Below, one piece after another: positions 12,276 to 23,295 of a stretch of DNA of 64,000 nucleotides. The position numbers and the translations under genes are program-made. Under the pieces are notes generated by a model. The model saw only the letters and a program-made list of their open reading frames with translations, searched no databases and was not told the DNA's origin. Source of the DNA: Manduca sexta (lineage: Eukaryota > Arthropoda > Insecta > Lepidoptera > Sphingidae); the NCBI RefSeq assembly GCF_014839805.1, contig NC_051139.1, forward strand, positions 4,588,001 through 4,652,000, written 5' to 3'. The first letter of the stretch is position 1; the number at the start of each line of letters is the position of its first letter.

Positions 12276-13364
12276 TTTGTTAAATATGCCAATAATATAC
12301 AGCTTTATTGACGTCATACTCAAATTAAGAGCAAAAAATAACGAAGACCTTAACATAATCAAATAAACCATAAATCTGCTGTTCATTTTCCATAATCGGT
12401 ACGTTATATAAAGACCTCAAGGTCATTATATTGACCTCACGTTTTAATATGTAGATCACTAGGCCTACAACGAAAACAGAACGAGATATTCATCTTAAAT
12501 ATTTTTAAAACGGGTTTATAATAAAAGATAATTTATTTAACAATTTAATGGAATTGAAGATAACCAGTTTTAAAAAATAATTGATAGGGTTATATTTCAG
12601 AACTTCTATAAATGTATAAGCCGACCAAATACAAAAGTCACAGTCTAATAAATGTTCTCAAATAAATGGCAATAAAATGAATACCATCTACATTAGCTGC
12701 TTAATACGATAACTATTACATATTTACCTCAAAGACTAAGTAATAAAAACGGATTCTAAAACTCTGGCATATGTTTTAAGAATATTATAGTTTATTAATT
12801 TATTAAAGGGATTAGAATTTAAATATTCATTCACAACAATTCGTATAATTTTAACACTGTAATACTTCTATTTAAAAAATCTTTTTAAACACATGTTAAT
12901 ATTAACCATAATTTTAACCATAATTGAATAACATCCCACAATTTAAAAGAATTACAAAATAACAATTAAGATGAACCAACGCTTCCTAATTGCACCGCGA
13001 TGCCTCTTTAATAACATCCAAACGAATTATTAAGCGATAATCTAGAGATTAAACTATTAACCTTTTGCTGGGAAAACGCGTTTAACTCGTATAGTTACTA
13101 AATAATGTAACTTTGCCATTGTGTCGACGGTAATGACTCGGGGACGTGAGAAGTAATTCATCGAATGTTACGTTAATGTTGCCTACTTCGTTTTAATATG
13201 CGCTTGTTTCTAAATATCTTAGTAAGGCGGCAATCGAAGTAAATATTCTGTTGTCAAGCAAAATAGTCAGGAAAGCTATAGTCTTTGTTCCGAAGTAGAC
13301 TTAAGGATGAGGAAGAAAGAGCAGATTTTTTTATTTAAAACCAAGGAACTTAGGTACTAGATTT
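12276..13364. other. No gene seen
   Basis: Very AT-rich between 12,480 and 12,980. The patch 13,080-13,200 is less AT-rich and has no match in the window. Confidence 0.4.
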
Positions 13365-13529
13365 CAGTGGCGTAGCGTCAATACAAGCCGATTCCTATGG
13401 GCTTCCAATTTATGTTTATGAATATTTGTCTTAATTTTTGTTTTCTGTTAAATTGTTCGCGATATGTTAACTGAGGCAATTTTATTTTGCCTTACAGTGC
13501 CTTTTGAAAAATTGTATCCCTCGCCACTG
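13365..13529. mobile_element. hAT-like MITE (CAGTGGCG ends)
   Basis: It begins with cagtggcgtagcg and ends with cctcgccactg, giving an inverted CAGTGGCG terminus. The flanking 8-mers ctagattt and ccagatat agree at 6 of 8 positions, the TSD length expected for hAT elements. The internal tacaagccgatt block recurs as gtaagccgatt at 31,300. Related copies are at 31,286 and 33,446. Confidence 0.6.
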
Positions 13530-13930
13530 CCAGATATCCTATTTGTTTTCTTAACAAATAAATGTTTTATTACAATGCAATTGAGGTTAATATTTATTCG
13601 GGCAAAGTTTGGTTAAGACCAAAATTAGGTGCGGAAATTTAGCCGACCTTCGTGGCACTGATTTTACCGAAAATTAAGTAAATACGTACAACCAACAAAT
13701 ATGCATATTGAATAAACAATTGATGGTCTTGTCACCACCGAGCATATAATTTGGCTCCACACAAATATTTGTACAATGCGGTAATAGATTCCAATATATT
13801 ACTATACGATTACTATACGACCGGATACACGCTTGCTGCATTTCAGAGGTCATCAACTACCCATCTAAATTCTTTGAATTGGCAGACATAATTATAAAAT
13901 CTACTGTCTAATTCTATCGTCATATGTTAC
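13530..13930. other. No gene seen (probable intron)
   Basis: No repeat or supported open frame was found. It lies 3' of the predicted exon at 13,931 on the minus strand, so it would be intronic if that exon is real. Confidence 0.35.
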
Positions 13931-13987
13931 CTGATCTACCAAGTATTTGATGCGTAGATATCCTCTAGCATAAGTCAATGAAATTAC
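13931..13987 (-). CDS. Predicted internal coding exon, product unknown
   Basis: On the minus strand this 57-nt segment is preceded by a textbook 3' splice site (pyrimidine-rich ttcctttttgtttcag) and followed by a 5' splice site reading CAG then GTAACA. The frame is open in phase 0 on both sides and encodes 19 residues, VISLTYARGYLRIKYLVDQ. The other two frames on that strand contain stops. The segment would be an internal exon of a minus-strand gene. The signal-peptide exon at 30,038 is on the same strand but ends in phase 1, so at least one further exon would be needed between them if they are linked. I do not recognise the family. It could still be a chance coincidence of splice motifs. Confidence 0.35.
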
Positions 13988-14099
13988 CTGAAACAAAAAG
14001 GAATATTAATTATTACATATTTAATTATTAAGGTAACTAAGCCACGAAGTTACTAGCTCTTTGAATTCAATTTAAAAAAATGTCTGAATCTAAGGCTAT

Positions 14100-14375
14100 A
14101 TTCAGAGAGACTAATGATTCCCAAAGTGGTCCAAGACTCCTAAGAGTCCACGGGGGACCTGACGGGGGTCTACGTTGGCGTGACCAAAAAATGGGGGTTC
14201 ACAAATCGTAAGCGGGGAACCACGAAAATTTATCTGGTTTGATAGTAAAGTATTAAAATGTTGGCTTGACTTATCAATGTAAGTAGATAATATTGAAAGG
14301 ATTCGTAAAAGGCACGGTGACCCCAACATAAACCCTGGCAATCGCTGGAGTACCTCTGGAGATACTGTCATTAAA
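14100..14375. repeat. Probable decayed DNA-transposon fragment
   Basis: The opening (attcccaaagtggtcc, then cctaagagtccacggggg) resembles the terminal part of hAT-type elements (inference from general appearance). A minus-strand frame of 86 codons crosses it but shows no protein-like pattern. No second copy was noticed in this window. Confidence 0.25.
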
Positions 14376-14621
14376 TGACATCATTTCCAAACATCAAATT
14401 TAATCATACGGCCGTGGTAACTTATGAAACTATAACCGCATCTCTAAACGTGAGAAGACGTCTAATTGTACATATTCGCAACTCTCGTTCTCACAGTAAC
14501 AAAGTGTTAGCGTTGCTTGCGACGGTGCAATCTGTATAATTGGTGAATCAGTTGCTATAATTTTTGCACAAGTACAGCTCTTGAAATCGTAGAAGGAAAA
14601 TTATTTTTTCTACTCAGTATT

Positions 14622-14770
14622 AGCCCGGAGTCTGATATTCATGCTCAATACAACGATAAGCTTGCCCATTCACACAAAATCGAATACACAAGGTGGAAAG
14701 TGGGTGCACCAGTTGTGCCTCTGCCTACCCCTTCGGGGATAAAATGCGTGAATGTGTGTATGTGTAAAGT
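14622..14770 (+). mobile_element. SINE type A, 3' part
   Basis: It contains tagcccggagtctga, gggtgcaccagttgtgcctc, tgcctacc and ccttcgggga, and ends in a gtgaatgtgtgtatgtg tail. These blocks match the complete copy at 31,039-31,285. The A and B boxes are missing. Confidence 0.7.
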
Positions 14771-14954
14771 GTCTCTGCTACAAGTCGACAATCTGTATGA
14801 CTCCTAAATTATGATTTATTATTTCCTCAATATGTAGGTGAGAAACGATGTACAGGAGAATCAATTCAAGTTTGTAACAAGAATATACTCAAGTCAACAT
14901 GTAGCAAAATTTATTGTTTTTTTTTTACGTACACGACAAAGAGACCTCACTGCA

Positions 14955-15110
14955 TCTTATAGTAAGTGGAGTGGAGTCCAATAGAATGTCGACTGACAAA
15001 AGATGAGTACCCCTCAATAGCCGACACAATTATGCCGGCCTGTTGGACACGGATATACAGGCTGATCCGGGAACGCGACACACTTACGTGTTTCTGCTAT
15101 AGATATATCA
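14955..15110 (+). repeat. Dispersed repeat D (ggagtccaatagaatg family)
   Basis: Diagnostic blocks are gtggagtggagtccaataga, gtcgactgac, ccgacacaattatgccggcc and gaacgcgacacactta. The same blocks recur at 18,617 (reverse), 37,675, 50,505 (reverse), 51,270 (reverse), 55,330 and 63,755. The class (SINE or LINE 3' fragment) cannot be told from these copies. Confidence 0.75.
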
Positions 15111-15655
15111 CAATACAGTCTAATATTATTGTACCATTAGCAACATGGTACTGGTATTAATTTCCTCAATTTATTTTTACTTACAGACACATTTCGTATT
15201 CCATTCGTACAACTTACATAACTCAAAATGACATTAATAAAGATTTAAAAAATCGTTATGCTCGCTAAATGAAACAAAAGAAAGTTTTGTTTCTGCAATC
15301 GCTTCGATCATTTATTTTATTATTACGTTTCACAAACACATTACGATAATGAAAGTTGATATCAATTTTTTGATTTTGCAGTGACGGATTCAGCCGCATG
15401 ACCTTCTACTATTGAATTTCATATTACTTGTAATAAGTATTGTTTTTGTTTGGCACAGTTTTGTGTATACATTCGTAAACACTGTCTTATACTGACTTAC
15501 AGAACATTGTAGTCAGTATACCTTGCATTATGAACCCTAATGACTAATGGTTAAGGATAACTTAAGGAAGTGTGAAGCAGTTTTTTGTTATCGATGAACT
15601 TATTTTTGTTAATGTTTTTAAGACACCCACTGCACTTATTTCGTTTCTTTCTTCA
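15111..15655. other. No gene seen
   Basis: AT-rich. The ttacttacagacac motif at 15,176-15,189 looks like a splice site on either strand but has no associated open frame. Confidence 0.35.
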
Positions 15656-15790
15656 CTAGCCTTTTTCAAACTCTTCGATATAGGCAGCCTTTAACATTTC
15701 TTCGTTGCGGTATTGGACTTTACCATTCAGTTCCATCCGACCTTCTTTATAGCGTCTTTTTAGCGCATTTGTGGTCTTCCTTGCAGGCAT
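15656..15790 (-). CDS. Small ORF, 44 codons, unknown protein
   Basis: The frame runs ATG to TAG on the minus strand and encodes a very charged peptide beginning MPARKTTNALKRRYKEGR and ending AAYIEEFEKG. A stop lies three codons upstream in frame, so the start is well bounded. All the other frames I checked through the segment, on both strands, contain stops, and codon use is balanced, unlike the AT-rich surroundings. No signal peptide or membrane segment is visible; the sequence looks helical and basic, with an acidic tail. I recognise no family. It could be a microprotein gene, a fragment of a transposon protein, or chance. No polyadenylation signal or promoter was identified. Confidence 0.3.
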   Translation of the reverse strand: MPARKTTNALKRRYKEGRMELNGKVQYRNEEMLKAAYIEEFEKG

Positions 15791-16424
15791 TTTTTTCTAC
15801 GGCTTCTGTTCTTATGTTGTTTAGTTAGTACTAAACATCAATGCCAAAATAAATAACATGAATACACCTTACGAAACTCGTCTCCAATTCATCGTCTGTT
15901 ACTAAGAAATAAAAAGCTAATTTCCAATTTTAATACTGTTATGTTATTTATAATCATATGTTTCGTAGTAAACGTACGTACAAACTAGTTCTGATACGTT
16001 AAAATCCTTCAGATGAGAGATGAGACTTTAATTATTATGTACATAATTGATATCTGGTGACTAATTTATATTTGACTTAATTTGAGAGCAATTTTAGAAC
16101 TGGTTATTGATCTGACTTAATTAGATTTTAAATCGATTGTTAGGTATTGAGAACACAGATGTTCTTTTAGGTTATCGAATAATATAAATAGGTTGTTGTT
16201 GTTGAATGTTTAATGTGTTAGTATGAATTATTGTCACATCCTAAATATCAATATTCAACAACAAATTCGAGATCTGACCGGCCGGAACCTGTACTTTTTA
16301 CAGATTTTGACTGTGTACGTAAATGGTGTAATTGTGTCAAAATATTTCAACAAACTGACCATTTTCAAAAAATAGATAATGATTTCGTAAACAAAACCGA
16401 TTTAAGAAACTTATGTAGATATAA
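15791..16424. other. No gene seen
   Basis: AT-rich. The 65-codon plus-strand frame at 16,231-16,428 has no supporting splice signals or protein-like composition. Confidence 0.35.
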
Positions 16425-16610
16425 TTAATTTTGGTACAATGACATTGACATGTCTCTTAGGACGTATTTCATATCCATGTTGTAGTTGCACAACGGTTTT
16501 GCCTTTTCCTTGACAATCTTACATTTTATTGCCAAAGCTGCTTTACCAACACTTCCAGTTTGCGAGTGAAAACGCACTGATGGACGCTCGCGTGCTAACG
16601 TATTGAATTT
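16425..16610 (-). pseudogene. Coding-like fragment without a start, unknown family
   Basis: The minus strand is open for 61 codons and ends at TAA. It has protein-like composition: RERPSVRFHSQTGSVGKAA, then a lysine-rich segment CKIVKEKAKPLC, then NYNMDMKY. There is no upstream methionine in this frame, so it would be a 5'-truncated retro-copy or a transposon-protein remnant. An alternative is a real exon ending at the donor-like AAAATGTAAGA inside the frame. I cannot name the family. Confidence 0.25.
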
Positions 16611-16799
16611 TTAGTCTAAAACTAACGAGGGAAGTTGTGATATGGATAGGTTAACTGTGAATAATGTAGGCTTAAAAATATTTATAAATTATTCTTTATA
16701 AATATGGGCTTTCTGTAAATAAAATTAAATTATAAGCGGAATCTATAATTTTGAGTAAGAACTATTCACAAATATTGGACAAAAAAAAATAGTTTTATA

Positions 16800-16965
16800 T
16801 TGAAATAAAACTTTTTTCCGAATTTTATCGTGGTTTTTTTATACTATAATTTTCTACGTTTCTAAGAATCTGCAGCCTTCATGGTCACGAGAGGACTTTG
16901 GTGTTGGTCGTGCAAAGTCAAAGCTACAATATCCTACCTGTAGTTTACAATTACACAAATTATCA
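16800..16965 (+). mobile_element. Penelope-like element end, single copy
   Basis: It carries the motif order attttatcgtgg, ttttctacgtttctaagaat, gcagccttcatggtcacga, gtgttggtcg, aaagtcaaagctacaatatc, colinear with the left arm at 47,782 onwards. The outer terminus is lost and no inverted partner follows. Confidence 0.7.
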
Positions 16966-18612
16966 TTACATATCGTTACTAGTCAATAGCATTCGCCCAA
17001 AAGTAAAAGTGAAACACATAAAAAACATGATAATGCATTTCCTGTCCCAAGCAATGAAGGCAAGACTCACACTTTCTTATTATCAATAATTATCAAGATA
17101 ACAAATTACCATTCGAATTACATATTAAATTCATTAATGCCGTGGGAAATGTCCACCAAACATATGAAAATTTCACGTGAACTAGCCGTACGTACTTGAG
17201 AAACGCGTTATTTAAGTCTACAAGAAATATACAGTAGGAATAAACGACAGAGTTGACTGTAGAATAATATGAACTTAGTGTTAAATAAAATTAAAAACAA
17301 ACGTGAAACATTTTATCGCCTGGTCTAAAAATAAATAGCAGCTAGTAAATTCTACCATTATGCCAAACAAATAGATATTTTATTATTTTATAGAACTAAT
17401 CTGAACACAGCAATGGTTTACATCCGGAGTTTTAATTTTTTGTTATGCTTAATAATATTTATAATTTAAAAATATATTCAATGTGTAATGAATATATTTC
17501 CACTTGTTGCGCCTATGTTAGCTTCGCCTAATCAATGCAATCATGGAGCGGGAGCTACGTGTCCAAAAGCGTAACCTCACCCCCCCCCCCCCCTCCTTCC
17601 CGACATCTCAATTATTAAAATATTATTCAAGACAGTATAAAAAATCAATATACTCAAAAACTATTCTACCAAGTTATACAAAATGTACACGATTACCAAT
17701 TTGCATACAAATGTCATGATTCAGTCGTTTTCACTAACCACAATAAAGAGTAATCCATATATATTTACGTTCTTTATGTGGTAATTAGAGGCATTACGTA
17801 AAGTGTTCGAGAAATGCGAAAGTTTACAGACATTTCTCCAATACGTACGAAATGTTTTCGGACCTCGGCGAAACCGATTTCTCGCTGACTCTGCATTTCG
17901 GCAAATCAGTGTCAAATGCCTTAGTGTTTATTAATTTGTAGAATTTTATTGATCGGTAATTTTTGAGAGCCATATTTAGCATGATTATCTATTGATGGAA
18001 TTATTTATATGCATTTTATGTAAGACAATGCTCTTTCTATGTCAGTTTTATTCGTGAATAGAATCTCTACACTTTATAATTAAGTAATTTGGAAGATAAT
18101 AATACTTTACAAACACCATAAGTTGATTTCGTTTTATGATTAATAAAAACTTTGACAACTTAGAAATATTTTAACAAAAAAAATATTAGTAGTAAATTTT
18201 TTTATGAAGTGATCATGAGTATTAAGTGATTATAAAATTAAACCATATAGCAGTTCGTGTCTACGTTAACGTGATCTAAATACTAAACGAGTTAGTTAAT
18301 CAAACCCATTCCGATTTCCTTCGTCATTTACAGTAATACTACTTTTTAATGGCACTCAAAAATAACATTTAAATGTATGTACAGTGCATTCTAAATAGGA
18401 AGGACTAGATAGAGAACTAATATAAAATTAACTTAGTATTATAACAAAAGAATGAGCAAAATAAAAATATTAATGGATAATTGATCAATCGCCCGATAAA
18501 AGTTATTTATCAAATTATCCGACTGTATATAAACGAGAGCCGAATGAATAATATTATTAATGCAAATGTCATCTCTAATTTATTAATGTTTTATTTTATA
18601 TGAAGAATAACT
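16966..18612. other. No gene seen; C14 run
   Basis: A C14 homopolymer lies at 17,580-17,593 with a GC-denser left flank. The patch 17,800-17,915 is open on the minus strand for about 40 codons without good splice sites. The rest is AT-rich. Confidence 0.4.
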
Positions 18613-18616
18613 GTTA

Positions 18617-18745
18617 TGGGTCGCGTTCCGGGATCAGTCTGTGTATATCCGGTTCCAACAGGCCGGCATAATTGGACTGCTGATGGGTGATCATCTTTCG
18701 TCAGTCGAGATTCTATTGGAACCCACTCAACTTATCATCAAGTGC
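18617..18745 (-). repeat. Dispersed repeat D, reverse copy
   Basis: Read on the minus strand it gives the family order: cccaatagaat-like start, gtcgactgac-like block, ttatgccggcctgttgg-like block and gatcccggaacgcgac. It lacks the distal tatcctaccacc end. Confidence 0.7.
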
Positions 18746-18764
18746 GTTGGGTTCAAAATAATAA

Positions 18765-18880
18765 TAATACCATAGGGTGGTGATCGCAGGGCACCGCTAC
18801 GTAGTGCTTTATAAACCGAAGACCTGCGATACTACCACTATTTATACCATCAGACGAGCCGCTTGCTCGTCTCGGCGCCA
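18765..18880 (+). repeat. Probable LINE 3'-tail type repeat
   Basis: The accatcagacgagccg, then cttgctcgtct motif resembles the 3' untranslated tails of lepidopteran LINE elements, as at 43,340. No poly(A) or open frame remains. The assignment is weak. Confidence 0.3.
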
Positions 18881-21091
18881 TGCTAATCACTTTAATTCTA
18901 CGTATTGCAACCGTAAACAATTCTGTAACAGTCGATATCTTCAACATACATACTGTGAGATTGTTCAAGTCATTAGCACTCCACGTTGCCTCTGTTTGCC
19001 TAGTACTTACTAATGTTTATATTGTGCAAACTGCATTTGCGAATACGCGAACTCGTTTTCCTTTGACCGTACATTCAATTAGCGTTTACGTTATACGAAT
19101 TATATCCATAAAAATATATTATAAGTACTAAAATTATATAGGTATCTATAAAGCTAAATTGTATAATAACTAAGATATCAATTATATCTGCGATATTGAG
19201 TATCTTATAAATGCCTTGTAACTGTGGGAGAGTTTGACAAAATAGAATGCTGATCTTCAAAAAGATACCAAGCTATAAATAAATAAATAAAATGCTTTAT
19301 TCATCACGTAGGCGAACATAACTGCACTTATGATAAGTCAAGGTACCTGAGAATGTTTAATTATTACTTAATTAAAGTTGCTCAAATAACGCTAAACAGT
19401 AGACGCATAGTTCACAGTTTGAAAGACTAAAATCAATCAAATCTGAGTCATTTGTGCTATAAATAAGCGCTTATTATTAACCCAACTACTTATCACATCA
19501 TAAACTGTAAAAACTAAACAAAAAACATAAATCCCTGAGGCCAAATAACCATCATACTTCTAAGAAAAATTAACTCAAATAAATAAGTACAATCAACGGC
19601 TTAGCATCTTACTCAAGTGTCTCTTTAAGTATCGTTCTCAAGTTGCTACGAACAACCATCCGGGATTAAAAATACGCATGATTAAACGAATAAAAAATGA
19701 ACAAAAACTTCACTAAGGCCATTTCGGGTGAGATATAATGCGATTTGTACCAATGACAACCCAAAATTCAAAATTAGGCCTTATAATGTAACACGTTCAC
19801 TTCACGCCAACCCTACTTCATTGACTCAAGGCCTATATTTAACTAACAAATATATTTTTGCTGTTCTGAGAAATTATAATTTACGTTCAATGCGACAAAA
19901 ATATGGTGGTACCATTTTGTTATGTGAAAACTTTGGCATATAATATACTACATATAGTTTCTTTATAAAATAGTATAATTAGCAATAATGATGTTTTAAA
20001 GACCGATATTCCAAACATCCGTAAACATTTCATCATTGTAAAAGTAAAACAAATCAATGAAAGCAAATTATATAATCGATTGTATCACAGTGATTAGAAA
20101 ATTGCGAAGTGACATTTCATCACCAACTAACTCGTCTAACAAGCATGCTGACAATGAGTTGACACAAGAATATGAATGTATAGTGCGGCACGTGACTTAT
20201 AAATCGCGTGCTTCCTACAGTTGTCGACCCGATTATACTGCGTTTTCATGCATTACAGTAATAATAAGTTGTATAATGTAACGGTACAAGGAATTGACAG
20301 AAAATACTGTTGTAAATCTGAGCTTGCTGATTACATAATGATTTTATTTTTAATGTAAGACTGTTTAGAAATAGTAATATCTTATTTATTATATCAAGTT
20401 CTAATGTTACAATATGACATTCTATTATTTAACAACTAAAACGTTTATAAAATTGTGTTTTATTTTTGTAAAGAATATTATTCCCAATAAATCTTAGTTG
20501 TATTTGAACGCGAATAAAACAACAAATACATTTTTATCCTTCATTTTGTCAATGCATTTATCATTATTTATAATTTTTCCGTAAATAAGAATCTTTTTAT
20601 TAAAAAATATATTCCAATTTTGAATCAATTTTCTTAAATTTATATTAAAATGAAATTACACAATGCTTCCATATTTTAACTGTATTTCAGAACCATAAAG
20701 TCGTCCTACTACACTTCCTAACACTGCGTATGTTATTGCCGGCTAAAAGAAAGTCGCCCGACGCGCATGACCGTGAAAGTCTGCTCACCAACAATAAGTA
20801 CAATTTCGTGACTTTACACGTATCGCTATGTAAGAGCAGTTATATAATGAACGTAAACGTAAATGTAAACATTATGCACTATTCTGTAATTAACTTGCGT
20901 TTTGAAGTATATAATTTCGATTTGCATAATTCCTATAATAATAAGAGTTATATTGGATGCAACTTCCTAATGTCTTAAATATGGCATTATATTATCATCT
21001 AAGTTGGTAATTTAGTGATTGTTAATCGAAAACATCCCGCATTATTCCCGAAGATACTATGATAATATCATTCACCATTTTAAATCTATAC
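18881..21091. other. No proven gene; one splice-flanked open island
   Basis: Mostly AT-rich. At 20,691 on the plus strand a strong acceptor (ttaactgtatttcag) is followed by a long open frame through the GC-denser segment to a donor-like GTAAGA at about 20,834, discussed in findings. A 74-codon frame at 20,057-20,281 has no other support. Confidence 0.35.
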
Positions 21092-21267
21092 TAACATATA
21101 AAGCTGGAGAGTCCGTGTGTTGATTTAAACGCGCTAATCTCACGAACTACTAAACTGATTATAACTTTTTTTCACTAATGGGAAGCATAATTACTCCTGA
21201 TTACTATAGACTACTTTTTATCGCGTAAAAACTTTTTCACTCAGCCGGAGCTGCAGGCAAAGGCTAG
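21092..21267 (+). mobile_element. Helitron-like nonautonomous fragment
   Basis: The order is aaagctggagagtcc, aacgcgctaatctca, gaactactaaactgatt and ctactttttatcgcg, then caaaggctag. The terminal CTAG is followed here by A rather than T. It has the same 5' half as the copy at 7118. Confidence 0.55.
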
Positions 21268-21511
21268 ATTGAAATATACAATACACGCAACAATTTCAGC
21301 TTATCACAAAACATTCATTTTCCTCATTTTCATACAAATATTGTTACTAAAAAATTGTGTAAATGTTATTTAAGGTATTGAATGTGATAATATGAGATGC
21401 GATAACAGCGACCTAGAAACACAAAGATCGAGTTGTGTGAACCCTGACCACTTATCACATTAGCACGTATTCAGAGGCAAAGTTGTGTTCAATATGCAAG
21501 ATCAAAGACAT

Positions 21512-21815
21512 ACAAACTTGTGTGTATAAGTCATTCGCATTTTTAATGAATACGATTACTTTATCACCATCATATACTGTATAATCTAGGATACGATGGG
21601 ACTAACATTGCATTTTTGAATAAAAGTCCCTTAATAAAAAAAAATATACAAACTTGTATGAAGTTTTGTGCGATATCAGTTGCATTTTTCATTAAAACGA
21701 TTATTTTGTCAGCATTATACGTGCATACTGGGACTGGCATTCTATTTTTGAATAAAAGTCCCTAAATAAAAATTTAAAAAAATCAATCTTGTGTGAAGTT
21801 TTGTGCGATATAGTC
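21512..21815 (+). repeat. Degenerate tandem duplication, period 135-136 bp
   Basis: Two units and a partial third start at 21,512, 21,648 and 21,783. Shared blocks are acaaacttgt, gcatttttaa (or cattaaaacgatta) and tttttgaataaaagtccct followed by an A-rich joint, then the cttgtgtgaagttttgtgcg start of the third unit. No open frame crosses the units. Confidence 0.75.
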
Positions 21816-22424
21816 CTTAAATTTTAGTACCCTGGTATAGGAAAGTAATCTGAACAAGGCTGATGAATGTAATTTACTGGATGGTATGTCTTCACCAAAC
21901 AAATCTTAAGAGAATCGGTTTAAAGGGTAAATCTTAACATAGATCTATTATACCAAATTTTAAAAAGTTCAAAATAAGCCATGTATGGCTCAAACAATAC
22001 CTCGTAAATACTAATTCAAATATTAAATGGAATAAGGATAGGTGAACGATGTCGTACATAATGTCTATAGTCAAAACTCAATGATACCCCAAATTGTCGC
22101 ATTGGAATACTTCTGTAATGACTGTGTGTGAGAAAAATAAAAATAAATAAAATAAACAACATATTACAAGCACATAAACAAATATAAGGAGCTGATGACT
22201 TAATGTATGGATCCACCGATCTTTACTAAATTTAGACCTGACCTAGAAACTAACGCAGGTTTCAAATTGTGCGCCAGTCTAGAATGTAACATTCATCTAA
22301 ACTAAGTGAACTAAAATGTGACTGCATATTTTAATGACAGGTAAAACGGCTGTACTAATTTTGCAAGGACGTTTGGTATGCCTGATATCAATGGTACTTA
22401 ATTCTTAACATGATCGCATCACTT
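21816..22424. other. No gene seen
   Basis: AT-rich single-copy sequence. The 66-codon minus-strand frame at 22,016-22,216 contains low-complexity phenylalanine and isoleucine runs and is not convincing. Confidence 0.4.
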
Positions 22425-22610
22425 TTCTAATCCGGCTAGTAGCAGTTAAACTGAGAAGCGTGGGATTCTGGTTCGATTCCACGATCAAGTAACTAAAATT
22501 TAGGTGTATTTTTCAACTCGAAACACACCTGATAAGTCCCCCGATGTATCATATCGCGGGATACATAATCCCCACAGCATACACTTATTAATTACATTCC
22601 TGGCTATCCC
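22425..22610 (+). mobile_element. tRNA-derived SINE (third type)
   Basis: An A-box-like ggctagtagcag at 22,434 and a B-box ggttcgattcc at 22,470 are spaced as in a tRNA gene. A SINE body follows with cgaaacacacctgataagt and ccccgatgtatcat. It differs from types A and B. The tail boundary is uncertain. Confidence 0.55.
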
Positions 22611-23137
22611 TAGAGCATAAAAGGCGTGACCTTTCGTTATATAATGTGAAATAGGGATAACTATTTGCGAAATTATTGAATCAGATTATAGGAATGACAT
22701 CTTAGTCGGAACTTCGATAAATATTTTATGTCTTTACTAAACACCAAAACAAAATTGTTTAAGTCATTGGTGTTCAACCTGTGATCCATGACCTTTCAAT
22801 GGTATTCAGACGTGGTTTATCCTAACCTATCAAAATAATCAGCATAGACAACGTATAATCGCGATGAAGTCAAAAATAAGAGGCAGTTTCGATTGATAGG
22901 TGAGTTGATTACCGACAGTTATGAAACTTCTACAGTACACAATGCGAACTATTATTCACACTTTGGAAATGAGAAAATATTATTCATTTATCATAATATA
23001 AATAAATGCGATCAAATCTGACCATGACTAGTAGTATTATTCTATATATGTGAGATACCCGGGTATATTATAATTGCTTAATGCTTTAAGACATTGAAAA
23101 TATGAAATGTCGTACGAAGTAACATTCGATCTACAGC
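22611..23137. other. No gene seen
   Basis: AT-rich; no repeat match or supported open frame. Confidence 0.4.
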
Positions 23138-23295
23138 AGTTTTCAATAAACGATCTCAATCTCAATCTTCGATCCAATTCCAAGAAAGAACGAATCAAAA
23201 TAACTCATCTGTGAGCATGTCAAAAAAAACTTTGTTCTGATTGGTCCATTTTTGAGATAGATTGAAAAAAGCGATTAATCATTTTATTCTGAAAC
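23138..23295. mobile_element. TIR MITE, internally deleted copy
   Basis: The ends are gttttcaataaacgatctca on the left and gcgattaatcattttattctg on the right, matching the 348-bp element at 46,743-47,090. The shared interior is caaaataactcat(c/t)tgt and tgttctgattgg. The palindromic core found in the larger copy is absent. Confidence 0.7.

Noticed and set aside
15176..15189. Splice-site-like tttacttacagaca, also at 12,171
   Set aside because: It reads as an acceptor on one strand and a donor on the other, with no open frame next to it on either.
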